Source: Duganella sp. 1411 (GTDB lineage: Bacteria > Pseudomonadota > Gammaproteobacteria > Burkholderiales > Burkholderiaceae_D). Taken from it: a DNA stretch of 64,000 bases. Positions 24,001-32,071 of the stretch are shown here, piece after piece. A program made the translations under genes and the position numbers. The notes beneath the pieces were generated by a model, which saw only the letters and a list, made by a program, of their open reading frames with translations, made no database searches and was not told the DNA's origin. How positions within the stretch are numbered: position 1 is the first letter of the stretch; each line of letters starts with the position of its first letter. Location of the stretch: contig NZ_JAFICD010000002.1 in NCBI RefSeq assembly GCF_017833525.1, positions 62,001-126,000 on the forward strand. Reading direction: 5' to 3'.

Positions 24001-26342
24001 CGCGTCGTCAGGCGGATCAAATCAGCGTGGGCCGGTGCGGCGGCGATCACCTGCTCGGGCGCGCCGTCGGCGCCGGCGCGGAAGTGCGTGCGCAGCGATT
24101 CATGGCGCCGCACCAGTTGCAACATGGCCCCGTTCAGGCTCGCGGCATCGAGCAAGCCGTCCAGCGACAGCGTGCCGCCGATATGGTAAGCGGTGCTGGC
24201 GGGATCGAGGCGCCACAGGAACCAAAGCCTTTGCTGCGCGGGCGACAGCGGCAGGCCGGCGCCACGCGCGGCCGCCGGCAACGCCGCGATCGCGCCCGCG
24301 CGCGGCGCGCCGGCCGCGCGCAGCGCCTCGATCCGCGATGCGCAAGCCGACAGCAGCGGATGCTCGAACAACAGTTGTGGGGCGACGTCGATGTTCCACA
24401 GTTCGCCGGCGCGCGCCGCCACCTGCACGGCGGCCAGCGAGTTGCCGCCCTTGCTGAAGAAGTGCGCATCGCGCGCCAACGGCGCCGACGCGTCCAGCTT
24501 CAGTGCCGCGCGCCACAGCGCCGCCAGTTCGGTTTCAATCGGGGACAATGGCGCGGCGGCGGTGCTGTCGGCGACGGCCGCCGAACCTTGCAGCAGGCGG
24601 CCTTCCCGCCAGATCGCATAGGCGTCCAGCGTGCCGTCGAGCCAACCCTGGCGGCAGGCGCCGCGCCGCAGTTTGCCGCTGGAGGTTTTCGGCAGCGCGC
24701 CCGGTTGCAGCAGCACCACCAAGGTGAGCGCGTTGCGGCACGCCACGCTGGCGGCCGCGCTCAGCGCCTCGGCCAGCGCTTCCGGCGGCACCAGTTTCTG
24801 CAGGCCGCGCGAGACCTCGGCGCACACGCCCACGCCTTCGCTGCCGTCGGATGCGCGCACGGCGAAGGCGGCCACCCTGCCCTTGCGCACCGCCTCGACT
24901 TCCATCTCGATGACGCGCTCGATATCTTGCGGATAAATATTTTGGCCGCGCAGGATGATCAGGTCCTTGAGGCGGCCGGTGATGTACAACTGGCCGTCGT
25001 GCAGGAATCCGAGGTCGCCCGTGCGCAGCCAGCGCCGGCCGGCGTGTTCGATGAAGGTCTCGGCGCTGGCGTCGTCGCGGCGCCAGTAGCCGGCCGCGAT
25101 GCTGGGACCGGCCGCCAGGATCTCGCCGACCTGCCCGGCCGGCAGCGTGGACAAGGTCTCCGGCGCCACGATCTCGACGCTGTGGCCGGCGACGATGGCG
25201 CCGCAGCCGACCAGCGCCAGGCCCGCGCCGCCATCGACAGCCAACGGCATTCCGGCCGCCACGCTGGCGTCGGAGAAGCGCCGCGCCGTCATGCCGGCGC
25301 CGGGCGTGCCGCCGCTTAGCAGCAAGGTCGCCTCGGCCAGGCCGTAGCACGGATACACGGCCCCGGGCCGCAGGCCGGCCGGCGCGAAGGTGGCGATGAA
25401 GTCGCGCAGCGTGTCGTGGCGCACCGGTTCGGCGCCGGAAAAGGCCACCCGCCAGCTGGACAGGTCCAGCCCCGCCACCTGCGCCGGCTTGACGCGCTCC
25501 AGGCACAAACGGAAGGCGAAATCGGGGCCGCCGCTGATGGTGCCCCGGTGGCGCGACACCGCCTCCAGCCAGCGCAATGGCCGCTGCAGGAAATACGAAG
25601 GGCTCATCAACACCACCGGTATGCCGCGGTGCAGCGGCTGCAGCGCGCCGCCGATCAGGCCCATGTCGTGGTACAGCGGCAGCCAGCTGACGAAGACGTC
25701 GTCGGCCGTCACCGCCATGCTGGCCTCGATGGCGCGCTCGTTGGCCATCAGGTTGCCGTGGCTGACCATGACGCCCTTGGGCACGGCCGTCGAGCCGGAG
25801 GTGTACTGCAGGAAGGCGATGTCGGCGTCCTGTGGCGCGTGCGCGCGCCAGGCATTGGCCAGCGCATGGTCGGCCGCATCGGCCGGGTCGAGCGCGTCGA
25901 CCGCCAGCGCGGCGGCGGCGCCGAAGCGCGCCGCGCCGCCATCGTCGCCGAGCAGCGCCAGGATGGCGGCGCTGCCGAGGATGCAGGCGGCGCCGGCGTC
26001 GTCGGCGATCGCCAGCAGGCGTTCCAGATGCTGTTCGCGCGTCGATTCGGGCGGGAACACCGGCACGGCGATCAGGCCGGCGTACAGGCAGCCGAAGAAG
26101 GCGACCAGGTAGTGCTCGTCGTTGTCGAGCAGCAGCAAGGCGCGCTCGCCCGGCGCGAAGCGCGCCTGCAGCCGCGCCGCCATCGCCCGCGCCAGCAGGT
26201 CCAGCGTGGCGTAGTCGTAGCGACGCTCGCCGTCGGCGCCGAGCGCGATCAGCGCCGTGTCGCGCGGCCGCCGGGCCGCCAGTTCTTGCAGGTGCTCGAC
26301 CATGTTGCGCGGATGGTGGCGGGCTGCGGTTGCGTTGATCAT
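21063..26342 (-). CDS. Loading NRPS: FAAL-ACP-C-A-T
   Basis: Starts the chain with a fatty acid. Residues ~1-585 are a fatty-acyl-AMP ligase ([11 protein letters not shown] near 181). An acyl carrier domain ([14 protein letters not shown] near 631) follows, then a condensation domain with HHIIADAWS near 823 (starter-type, DA instead of DG), an adenylation domain (A3 near 1297, NFDGFIE near 1339, NTYGPTE near 1437) and a carrier ([11 protein letters not shown] near 1688). The A-domain code reads DGEDHGTVT(K); the acidic E239 and D278 positions suggest a diamino acid such as the diaminobutyrate made by the linked aminotransferase, but this is not proven. I chose the ATG at 26342 because GAGGA lies 7-8 bases upstream; an ATG 45 bases further upstream has no ribosome site. 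Its own ECF-type promoter lies at 26415-26442. Confidence 0.93.
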   Translation of the reverse strand: MINATAARHHPRNMVEHLQELAARRPRDTALIALGADGERRYDYATLDLLARAMAARLQARFAPGERALLLLDNDEHYLVAFFGCLYAGLIAVPVFPPESTREQHLERLLAIADDAGAACILGSAAILALLGDDGGAARFGAAAALAVDALDPADAADHALANAWRAHAPQDADIAFLQYTSGSTAVPKGVMVSHGNLMANERAIEASMAVTADDVFVSWLPLYHDMGLIGGALQPLHRGIPVVLMSPSYFLQRPLRWLEAVSRHRGTISGGPDFAFRLCLERVKPAQVAGLDLSSWRVAFSGAEPVRHDTLRDFIATFAPAGLRPGAVYPCYGLAEATLLLSGGTPGAGMTARRFSDASVAAGMPLAVDGGAGLALVGCGAIVAGHSVEIVAPETLSTLPAGQVGEILAAGPSIAAGYWRRDDASAETFIEHAGRRWLRTGDLGFLHDGQLYITGRLKDLIILRGQNIYPQDIERVIEMEVEAVRKGRVAAFAVRASDGSEGVGVCAEVSRGLQKLVPPEALAEALSAAASVACRNALTLVVLLQPGALPKTSSGKLRRGACRQGWLDGTLDAYAIWREGRLLQGSAAVADSTAAAPLSPIETELAALWRAALKLDASAPLARDAHFFSKGGNSLAAVQVAARAGELWNIDVAPQLLFEHPLLSACASRIEALRAAGAPRAGAIAALPAAARGAGLPLSPAQQRLWFLWRLDPASTAYHIGGTLSLDGLLDAASLNGAMLQLVRRHESLRTHFRAGADGAPEQVIAAAPAHADLIRLTTRDDGDALLSQPFDLERGPLLRASLRRDGEQRHTLVLVLHHIIADAWSMQRLIEELAACYQALRAGAAANLPALPIQYADYAQWQRGWLEGGERARQLAYWRGALGTHHPVLDLRTDRPRGAARVYTAAQFGFALPAELLAGLRARALQSGGTLFTVLLAAFQTLLFRQTGQQDVRVGVPVANRNRPETEGVVGFFVNTQVLRNQIGPRMTLATVLAQARAAALGAQAHQELPFDELVEALQPQRSLSHNPLFQVLYNHLVEDYRALDGVAGLEIEVRPLVQPKAQFDLSLDTVETPDGQVRADFSYAAELFDAATIEAYGRQYLALLEHIAAAPDTVVADVDLAGAAGRTQLLAWGRNDDAALDTLPAHVRFERQAAAQPQAEALSCGDETLTYGALNHRANQLAHRLMAAGVAPGAVVGVALERSLDMVAGLLAILKTGAAYVPLDPDYPAERLAHMVRDSGLSLLLTHSWLEARLPRVDGVARLAVDTLDLEGQPASNPGVAVHGDSLAYVIYTSGSTGTPKGVGIGHAALARHIDVSIGFFGLRADDRMLQFATLNFDGFIEQLFPPLAVGAAVVLRGADLWDSAAFHEQLIARRISVADLTTAYWSVLAQDFAAHGPRSYGALRQVHAGGEALPPAALSAWRQAGLADIKLLNTYGPTEATVTASALDCAPFLTAHAQLPAQMPIGAPLAGRRLYVLDSELGLAPPGVAGELYIGGALLARGYLNRPGLSAERFVADPFGADGARLYRTGDLVRWLADGQLEYLGRVDHQVKLRGLRVELGEIEACLLSLAGVRAAVATTQQGASGMLLVAHVAADPGVALQGTALRTALAAQLPDYMVPAAVMVLPALPLNPNGKVDRHALPAATPSGASEYAAPQGDAEQALALLWQEVLGLERVGRHDNFFELGGHSLAAIRVTALLVQRHACELPVRRFFDAPTLEAMARALSEVGFNAAGGDARAQRLNDMDSLLSEFEG

Positions 26343-26414
26343 CTTTTGCGTCCTCTGTTGTTGCCGATGCGGGCGCGCAGGCGCCACGCACCATGTATGG
26401 GTTGGTCTGCTTTG

Positions 26415-26442
26415 AATGACGAGCGCGCGGGCGGGAAATTTA
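26415..26442 (-). promoter_or_regulatory. ECF promoter of the NRPS operon
   Basis: On the minus strand TAAAT (26442-26438), 16 bases, then CGTCATT (26421-26415). This equals the PvdS-type arrangement TAAAT-N16/17-CGT and matches five further sites in this locus. It would give a leader of about 65-70 bases for the NRPS gene at 26342. Confidence 0.75.
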
Positions 26443-26471
26443 GCGCGCGGCGCAAAAAATGAAGCGCCGGA

Positions 26472-27440
26472 TCAACCCTGCGGCAGGTTGCCGTGCGGTT
26501 GCGCCATCGCCACCACCACCTTGCGCGGGCCGGAGAACGGCGTGCGCGCGTGCGCCACCAGCATGTTGTCGAGCATGAGGATGTCGCCGGACTGCCACGG
26601 GAAGATCACGGTGTTCGCCGCCAGCACCGCGCGCACCTCGTCGAGCATGCCGTCCGGGATCGGCGAGCCGTCGGCGAAGCACACGTTGCGCGGCAGGTTG
26701 TCGGCGCCCAGCATGTCTTCCAGCGACTCGCGCACCTCGGCCTGCAGGTTCGACGCGTGGAACAGGTGCGCCTGGTTGAACCACACCATCTCGCCGGTGA
26801 CCGGATGGCGTTCGACGCCCTGGCAGCGCTGCAGGGTGCGCAGCTCGCCGTCGTCCTTCCACTCGCACGCGATGGCGGAGCGGCGGCAGTAGGCCTCGAC
26901 CTCGGCCCGGCTCTCGGTCTGGAACACCTGCTGCCAGGTCAGGTCGAAATCGGCGCTGTAATTGCGCACGTAGCACAAGCCGTCGGCGAAGCGCTGGCGC
27001 AGCGCCGGCGGCATGCCGCGGTAGATGGCGCGGCTGTCGGCGATCGGCGTCTCGCCGCCGCTGGCCGGCGCCGTCACGCAATGGAACCAGATCTTCATCG
27101 GCCATTCGCGCGTGTAGGCCTGCTCGTTGTGCAGCGGGATGTGCTGGTGCGCCGGATACTCGGTCGACGTGTACACGCCCGACGAGACGGCGCTGCGCGG
27201 CGTCGACGCGAATTCGTAATTGAGCAGCGGATGGCCGTACTCCTTTGCGAAGGCCTGGAAGTCGGCCACCGACGGCACGTCGAAACCGCGCAGCAGCACG
27301 CCGCCCGTTTGCAGCAGCAGTTGGTCGATGTGCTCGCGCCGCTGGCGCCACACATCGTGCAGATCGCATTGGGCGGACGCGGGGTCCAGCAGCACCGGCA
27401 AGGCGCCGGCGGACAGGTGTTCTACAGACAGGTCAGACAT
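26472..27440 (-). CDS. SyrP/TauD-type Fe(II)/2OG beta-hydroxylase (aspartyl)
   Basis: 322 residues, a cytoplasmic non-haem iron dioxygenase. The HNE metal-binding triplet is at 104-106 and the distal histidine lies in VAHARTPF, followed by GPRKVVVAM, where the arginine binds 2-oxoglutarate. It is clearly related to the oxygenase domain fused to the second NRPS. In siderophore loci this family hydroxylates carrier-bound Asp (or His) at the beta carbon. Two Asp-specific A domains in the operon make beta-hydroxyaspartate the likely product. The ATG is preceded by GAGGAG at good spacing. It has its own ECF promoter at 27468-27495, and the separate promoter of the NRPS operon lies just downstream of it. 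Family certain, substrate inferred. Confidence 0.9.
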   Translation of the reverse strand: MSDLSVEHLSAGALPVLLDPASAQCDLHDVWRQRREHIDQLLLQTGGVLLRGFDVPSVADFQAFAKEYGHPLLNYEFASTPRSAVSSGVYTSTEYPAHQHIPLHNEQAYTREWPMKIWFHCVTAPASGGETPIADSRAIYRGMPPALRQRFADGLCYVRNYSADFDLTWQQVFQTESRAEVEAYCRRSAIACEWKDDGELRTLQRCQGVERHPVTGEMVWFNQAHLFHASNLQAEVRESLEDMLGADNLPRNVCFADGSPIPDGMLDEVRAVLAANTVIFPWQSGDILMLDNMLVAHARTPFSGPRKVVVAMAQPHGNLPQG

Positions 27441-27467
27441 GGTCGCTCCTCGTTCGTCATTACCTTC

Positions 27468-27495
27468 AATGACGAGCGGGGCGCGGTGAAATTTA
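27468..27495 (-). promoter_or_regulatory. ECF promoter of the hydroxylase gene
   Basis: Minus strand TAAAT (27495-27491), 16-base spacer, CGTCATT (27474-27468), very similar to the NRPS promoter including TTCMC at the spacer start and GCTCGTCATT at the end. The TAA of the -35 element is also the stop codon of the small FecR-like gene. Confidence 0.75.
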
Positions 27496-27681
27496 GGTCG
27501 ACGGGGGAATCAGGCCGGTGATCAGCCACACGCGGTTGGCTTCGTCGTAGGCTTGCCGGTGGGCGGGATCGGCGCGCAGCCACGCCGCCAGTTGCGCCTG
27601 GCGCTCGGATGTGAGTTCGCCCTGCTGCTGGAGCATTATCCAGTCCAGGGCGGTTTGCCAGTGCGCGTCGGCTGCGGTCAT
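27493..27681 (-). CDS. FecR-like stub: isolated DUF4880 (FecR N-terminal) domain
   Basis: 62 residues with the pattern of the FecR cytoplasmic anti-sigma segment (DUF4880): W at 8 and 14, a GELTSERQAQLAAWLRADP core at 21-39, and HRQAYDEANRVW at 41-52. Normal FecR proteins are about 300-330 residues and continue through a membrane helix into a periplasmic FecR domain; none of that is present, and the protein ends cleanly at TAA. It lies 77 bases behind the ECF sigma gene and just ahead of its target promoter. It may act as a soluble anti-sigma or pro-sigma factor lacking a surface signal input, or be a remnant. A TATAAT at 27714-27719 suggests its own transcription. The ribosome site is weak (AGG). 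Confidence 0.8.
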   Translation of the reverse strand: MTAADAHWQTALDWIMLQQQGELTSERQAQLAAWLRADPAHRQAYDEANRVWLITGLIPPST

Positions 27682-27713
27682 GACCTGTTCGATTCAAGTA
27701 GAGGGCGTGCCGC

Positions 27714-27719
27714 ATTATA
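27714..27719 (-). promoter_or_regulatory. Possible sigma-70 -10 element (TATAAT) for the FecR stub
   Basis: Minus strand TGCTATAAT, a perfect -10 with TG extension, 33 bases upstream of the ATG at 27681. No good -35 is visible at 17 bases, as expected for an extended -10 promoter. Confidence 0.45.
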
Positions 27720-27758
27720 GCAACACGCTTTACCGAACGACAGTCCCGGCGCGGCAGG

Positions 27759-28271
27759 TCAGGCGCCGGCGCCGGCACGGAGGGCGTCGCGGCAGCAGGT
27801 CATGGCGTCGCTGATCATGAAGTTGACCAGGGTCGTCGAGATGCCCAGCTGGGCGGCGATCTCGCGCTGGGTCTTGCCGGCCAGCCGGTGCAGCTCGAAG
27901 GCCTTGCGGGTGCGCTCGGGCAGCGTCCCCAGCGCGCGCGCCACCATCATCAAATGCTGCGTGTGGATGGCGTGGGCTTCGGGCGAGGACGACGGCGCGC
28001 CGACGTGGATGCCGTCCTCCTCGGGGGAAAACACCTGCGACTCGAACACGCCGCGCCGGTGGCGGTCGATGGCGAGGTTGCGCACCAGCTGGTACAGGTA
28101 GGCCAGCGGATTTTTGATGTGCAGTTCCTCGATGCCGTCCGCCAGTTTCACATAGGCGTCCTGCAGCACGTCCTCCGCGCGCTGGCGGCAACCCAGAATG
28201 CGCGCCGCCGCGTCGTGCAGTTGGGACCTCGAACTAATAAATTGCTGACGAATGTCGCTGCCAGTATTCAT
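27759..28271 (-). CDS. ECF sigma factor, FecI/PvdS-like
   Basis: 170 residues with sigma region 2 (AEDVLQDAYVKL, NPLAYLYQLVRNLAIDRHRR) and region 4 (LPERTRKAFELHRLAGKTQREIAAQLGI, with a helix-turn-helix). This is the usual length for iron-starvation sigma factors. It should drive the TAAAN-N16-CGTC promoters found in front of six units of this locus. A Fur-box-like sequence at 28307-28325 lies 36 bases upstream, so iron repression of the sigma gene is the likely master switch. The ATG at 28271 has only a poor ribosome site (TTACTGGT). The neighbouring anti-sigma gene is reduced to the N-terminal domain. Whether it is closer to FecI or PvdS cannot be settled without a tree. Confidence 0.92.
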   Translation of the reverse strand: MNTGSDIRQQFISSRSQLHDAAARILGCRQRAEDVLQDAYVKLADGIEELHIKNPLAYLYQLVRNLAIDRHRRGVFESQVFSPEEDGIHVGAPSSSPEAHAIHTQHLMMVARALGTLPERTRKAFELHRLAGKTQREIAAQLGISTTLVNFMISDAMTCCRDALRAGAGA

Positions 28272-28306
28272 ACCAGTAATCCAGACAAAGAATGCATTTC
28301 GTGAAT

Positions 28307-28325
28307 GAGAACGATTATCATTCCG
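28307..28325. promoter_or_regulatory. Fur box upstream of the ECF sigma gene
   Basis: The 19 bases GAGAACGATTATCATTCCG match the Fur consensus at 13 of 19 positions, with the core GATTATCATT intact. It overlaps a possible -10 (GATAAT on the minus strand), as expected for an iron-repressed promoter. Confidence 0.7.
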
Positions 28326-28385
28326 TATGATGGATCAAACTATATTTTTATGCAATGTTTTTTTTGATGTAGGTCAGTTTTCCGG

Positions 28386-28478
28386 GTAGGGCGGATTAGG
28401 CGGAACGCCGTAATCGGCCATTGCGGGAGCCGTCGAAACGCAAGCACGGCGGATTACGCTGCGCTAATCCGCCCTACG
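28386..28478. repeat. REPIN-like element, full copy
   Basis: 93 bases bounded by inverted GTAGGGCGGATTA / TAATCCGCCCTAC ends. It holds two hairpin halves, one being GGCGGATTA-N8-TAATCCGCC. Same family as 32858-32951 and 42132-42224. It lies between the ECF sigma promoter and the end of the PepSY gene. Confidence 0.85.
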
Positions 28479-28499
28479 TGATTCCGATGTCCGCTTGAT

Positions 28500-30065
28500 T
28501 TAGCGGCTTTCGGCCAAAGCCCACACGCTTTGCGGGTCGCCGTGCAGTCCGCGGCGCAGCGCGGCGCACCCCAGGCGCCAGTACAGCGCGGCCGCCAGCA
28601 GCGCCACCGCGTCGACGCCGGCCACCACCCAGGCGCCCTGCCCGATCGCCGACACCGGATCGACGCCGGCGCGCCACCACTGCGCGAACGGCAGCAACAG
28701 GCAGGTGGCGGCGCACAGCATCAACAACTCGTGCGCCGCGCGCGCCGGCGGGCGGATGAAGGCCCACAGCACGCACAGGAAGAACACGCCGTAGTAGCCG
28801 CGCGTTTCCCACGCGGCCAAGTCGTCCCACGGCGCCAGCTTGTTGGCCAGGAAGGCCACGCCGATGCCGGCCACGCAACCGAGGCACACGCCCAGCGTGG
28901 CCTTGGCCATCAGGCGGGTGTCGAGGCGCTGCGGACCCTGGCGCTTGCGGCGCGCCTCGATCCACAGCAGGTTACCGCTATAAAACAGGAAGGCGCCGGC
29001 CATGCCGAGCACGAAATACATCCATTTGACGGCCGACTGGCCGAAGCTGGCGAAGTGCAGCGCGTACAGGCCGCGCAGCAAGCCGGTGCCGGGGCTGTAG
29101 CTGCCCGGCGTGACGACCCGCTCGACCGCGCCGCTGCGCGCATCCATGACCACCGCCGCCACGCCGCTGACGCTGCGCTGGTCGACCTCGCCGTAAGCGT
29201 CGACCTGGCCGTTGATGTCGCCGGCGTTGCGGTAGCGCAAGGCGCCCAGGCGGATGCCCGGCACCTCGCGCTCGACGGTCGCGTACAGCTGGGACAGCGG
29301 CGCCAGCGGCGCGGTGGCGGCCACGCCGGCCGGGGGACGCGGCGCGCCGGCGGAGACGTCGGCCTGGATCAGCGGCTGCAGCTTGCCGTCGAACACCATG
29401 TACTGGAACGGCGCCAGCAGCACCGCGCCCAGCGCCAGCACGGCGCTGCTCCAGGCGTACATGACGTGGAACGGCAGCGACAGGATGCCGATCGCGTTGT
29501 GGGCGTCCTGCCACATGCGCTTGATGTTCTTGCCGATGCGCAGCGCGAACAAATCCTTGAAGAAGGTCGGCGTATAAATCACCACGCCGCTGACCAGCGC
29601 CAGGCCGTACAGCACGCAGATCGTGCCCAGCACATAAATACCCCAGCTTTTGGGCAGGCCGGCCGTGTAATGCAGGTGGTAGACCAGGTCGGCCAGCACG
29701 GACGGCGCCCGCACGTCGACCAGCTCCCCTTGCGGCGACAGCACGAACACGTGCTCGGTCTCGGAGCCGTCGGCGTGCTGCTCGTCCCACTCGGCCGTCA
29801 GGGCCGGCTCGTGCGGGGTAGGAAAGCGCAGCGTGAAGCGCTCGGCGGCCTCGGGATGGGCGCGCATCAGCGCGTCCATCAGCGGCTGCGCCTGCGACGC
29901 CGGCGTCATCGGCGCCGCCCTCGCCTCGCGCGTGGCCCACACATGCAGCTCGTCGTTGAAGACCGACAGCGCGCCGGCGTAGAAAGCGATGAACAGCGCG
30001 AAACCGGCCGTCAGCCCCACCCATGTGTGCAGGGCGATGAACGAGCGCAGTGTCGCCGATCTCAC
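28500..30065 (-). CDS. PepSY-type inner-membrane protein, probable siderophore-iron reductase
   Basis: 521 residues. The N-terminal helix (RSFIALHTWVGLTAGFALF, from about residue 7) and later hydrophobic stretches near 140-165, 190-220, 345-370, 390-410 and 425-500 indicate a multi-pass PepSY_TM protein with a large periplasmic loop. Relatives next to siderophore receptors (FpvG-like) take part in periplasmic reduction of ferric siderophore. The GTG start overlaps the stop of the ABC exporter gene (GTGA), so the two form one operon under the ECF promoter at 31724-31751. Together with the FhuF-like protein the locus has two candidate iron-release proteins. The family call is firm; the reductase role rests on context. 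Confidence 0.82.
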   Translation of the reverse strand: MRSATLRSFIALHTWVGLTAGFALFIAFYAGALSVFNDELHVWATREARAAPMTPASQAQPLMDALMRAHPEAAERFTLRFPTPHEPALTAEWDEQHADGSETEHVFVLSPQGELVDVRAPSVLADLVYHLHYTAGLPKSWGIYVLGTICVLYGLALVSGVVIYTPTFFKDLFALRIGKNIKRMWQDAHNAIGILSLPFHVMYAWSSAVLALGAVLLAPFQYMVFDGKLQPLIQADVSAGAPRPPAGVAATAPLAPLSQLYATVEREVPGIRLGALRYRNAGDINGQVDAYGEVDQRSVSGVAAVVMDARSGAVERVVTPGSYSPGTGLLRGLYALHFASFGQSAVKWMYFVLGMAGAFLFYSGNLLWIEARRKRQGPQRLDTRLMAKATLGVCLGCVAGIGVAFLANKLAPWDDLAAWETRGYYGVFFLCVLWAFIRPPARAAHELLMLCAATCLLLPFAQWWRAGVDPVSAIGQGAWVVAGVDAVALLAAALYWRLGCAALRRGLHGDPQSVWALAESR

Positions 30066-31693
30066 GCCGCCAGTCCCGTCGCCTGGGCCGGGGTTTCCAC
30101 CGTCAGCTGGCCGTTTTCCATGCGCACCAGGCGGTCGGCCAGGCCGAAGTAGCGGTCGTCATGGGAGATGACGAGGATGGTCTTGCCCAGCGCGCGCAGC
30201 TCGGGCAGCACCTCGCGGTAGAACACGTCCTTGAACAGCGGGTCCTGGTCGGCGGCCCACTCGTCGAACACCAGGAACGGCCGGTCCTCCAGACAGGCGA
30301 CCGTCAGCGCCAGGCGCTTGCGCTGCCCCTGCGACAACGCCCGCGTGGTGAACGCGCCGTCGCGCACCTGCACCTTGTGCTGCAGATGCAGACGCTCGAG
30401 CATGCGGTTGCCGCGCTGGTCCAGATCCTCGGAGCCGACGTCGAGCAGGCTGTCGAACAGGTGGAAGTCGGAGAAGATCGCCGAGAAGCCCTGGCGGTAG
30501 CGGTCGCGGTTGGCATCCGACACCGGCTCGCCGTTACGCAGGATCACGCCCTGCTCCGGCCGATACAGCCCGACCAGCAGCTTGGCCAGCGACGTCTTGC
30601 CGCTGCCGTTGCCGCCGACCAGGAAGGTGATCTGGCCCGGCGCGAACGACAGGTCGATCGGCCCCAGGGTGAAGATATCGTCCTTGGACTCGCGATAGTA
30701 GCGGTGGCACACGCCCTGCAGCGACAGGCCGTGCAGCGGCGTGGCGACATCGGTGAGCGCCTCCGCCTCCTGGCCCGGCATCTCGCGGGTGATGTCGTCG
30801 ATGCGGCTGGCCGACACGCGCGCCAGGTTCGCGCGCGGCAGATTAAGCAGCAGCGATTCAAGCGGCGTGACCATGTACAGGAACACCAGCGCGAAACCGG
30901 TCATCACGCCGGCCTGGCCGGGTCCATCGCCCACCAGCAGAAACAGCACCAGGCCGATGAAGGCGTAGATCAGGAAACTGCCCCAGCTGGCCGCCAGCGC
31001 GAACATCGACATGCCCCGGGTACGCTCGGCGCGCACCTTGTCGATGGTCTTGCCCAGCACCTCGCCGGCGAAGCGCAGCCGCTTGCGGCGATGCAGGCGC
31101 AACTCCTTGGCGCCCTCGACCAGCGAGCGGAAGTGGCCGAACAGCGCGTCCTGCTCGCGCGCGGCGACATCGAGATGGGTGACGGCGCGCCGCTGCGCCA
31201 GCTGATAGCACCAGGTGCCGAGGCCGATGACGACCACGGCGGCGCCGAAAATCTGCCACGACAGCAGCGCCAGATAGACCATGCAGCCGCCGACCACCAC
31301 CGCGTTGGTCAGGATGGCGGGGAAGCAGACGAAGAACTCGGCCACCTTGGCGCTATGCTCGGACAAGGCCGACTGCACGCGCGGCGCGCCGATCTCCTCG
31401 AGCTTGCGGAAGTCGGCCGCGATCACGCGCGCCGAGATGAAATGGCGCAGCTGGGCGTGGGCGCGCTGGGTCAGGCGCTCGAACAGCACCGAGGCCACCG
31501 CGTGGCTCAGCGCCGACAGCACGGCAACGCCGGCGAAGGCCCAGGCCAGCGCGACGCGGGCGTCGTGGTCGCCGGCGGTCAGCGCGCGGTTGATCTGCAC
31601 CAGCATCAGCACGCTGCAAGCGCCCGAGACGATACTGGCGAGGGTGGCGGCCGCCAGCAGGCGGCGCGATTGTTGTATCAAATAGGAAAGCAC
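30062..31693 (-). CDS. PvdE-like ABC exporter (fused membrane and ATPase domains)
   Basis: About 543 residues: an N-terminal six-helix membrane domain followed by an ATPase with Walker A GGNGSGKTSL, signature LSQGQRKRLAL, Walker B FLVFDEW and H-loop VISHDD. The length and the unusual DEW after Walker B fit the cyclic-peptide/PvdE/SyrD exporter family that moves siderophore precursors into the periplasm. Two GTG codons could start it. I prefer 31693 (GGGAG 4 bases upstream), because the GTG at 31717 would lie almost at the transcription start of the ECF promoter at 31724-31751. The 3' end overlaps the PepSY gene by 4 bases. The likely cargo is the acylated peptide made by the NRPSs. Confidence 0.9.
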   Translation of the reverse strand: MLSYLIQQSRRLLAAATLASIVSGACSVLMLVQINRALTAGDHDARVALAWAFAGVAVLSALSHAVASVLFERLTQRAHAQLRHFISARVIAADFRKLEEIGAPRVQSALSEHSAKVAEFFVCFPAILTNAVVVGGCMVYLALLSWQIFGAAVVVIGLGTWCYQLAQRRAVTHLDVAAREQDALFGHFRSLVEGAKELRLHRRKRLRFAGEVLGKTIDKVRAERTRGMSMFALAASWGSFLIYAFIGLVLFLLVGDGPGQAGVMTGFALVFLYMVTPLESLLLNLPRANLARVSASRIDDITREMPGQEAEALTDVATPLHGLSLQGVCHRYYRESKDDIFTLGPIDLSFAPGQITFLVGGNGSGKTSLAKLLVGLYRPEQGVILRNGEPVSDANRDRYRQGFSAIFSDFHLFDSLLDVGSEDLDQRGNRMLERLHLQHKVQVRDGAFTTRALSQGQRKRLALTVACLEDRPFLVFDEWAADQDPLFKDVFYREVLPELRALGKTILVISHDDRYFGLADRLVRMENGQLTVETPAQATGLAA

Positions 31694-31723
31694 GGCACTC
31701 CCGTAGCGGTGGATCACCCTGTC

Positions 31724-31751
31724 AAAGACGAACCAGGCGCGCGGTTTTTTA
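31724..31751 (-). promoter_or_regulatory. ECF promoter of the exporter-PepSY operon
   Basis: Minus strand TAAAA (31751-31747), 16 bases, CGTCTTT (31730-31724). Same spacing as the other five sites; the -35 ends in A instead of T or C. Confidence 0.65.
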
Positions 31752-31815
31752 AGGGTAGCGGCGAAAAAGCCGTTGATAAAGGGATGTGTGTGTGGGGTGT
31801 GCGTATCCGAGTCAC

Positions 31816-31953
31816 TGTGGTAAACCCTCTCTTTCGGCTTCTCTTTTCTTCTCTTTTCCTCTCTTTTCTTCGCTTTTCACGGATTCTCCAAATTTGAGGG
31901 CTAAATAGAAGAAAAGAGAAGAAAAGAGAGGCGAAAAGCGAAGGTTTACCACA
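31816..31953. repeat. 138-base imperfect inverted repeat with long pyrimidine tract
   Basis: The ends TGTGGTAAACC (31816-31826) and GGTTTACCACA (31943-31953) are perfect inverted repeats. Between them a C/T tract built of CTCTTTTCTT units (about 31827-31879) faces a purine tract of AAGAGAAGAAAAG units (31907-31937), separated by ~27 bases. It sits between the divergent exporter and FhuF promoters. There is no coding sequence in 31752-32012. Confidence 0.8.
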
Positions 31954-32012
31954 AGGAGCCCGCAGCGCTACCCCCTCACCCCGCGCCGGTTTCGCGCAAA
32001 TCCGCGCATGAC

Positions 32013-32040
32013 CGAATTTTTGCCGGGCCGGTTCGTCATT
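32013..32040 (+). promoter_or_regulatory. ECF promoter of the FhuF-like gene
   Basis: CGAAT (32013-32017), 16 bases, CGTCATT (32034-32040). The -10 is identical to the NRPS sites; the -35 deviates at two positions. It places transcription downstream of a TTG at 32039 and so supports GTG 32072 as the start codon. Confidence 0.6.
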
Positions 32041-32071
32041 GTCGCATGACCTTCTTTCACCGGGGCACGCC

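Noticed and set aside
28272..28499. Insertion sequence between the sigma gene and the PepSY gene
   Set aside because: Only a 93-base REPIN-like element and the Fur/promoter region are present; no transposase frame.
32039..32071. TTG at 32039 as start of the FhuF-like protein
   Set aside because: It lies inside the ECF -10 element, so it would precede the transcription start; GTG 32072 fits the promoter.
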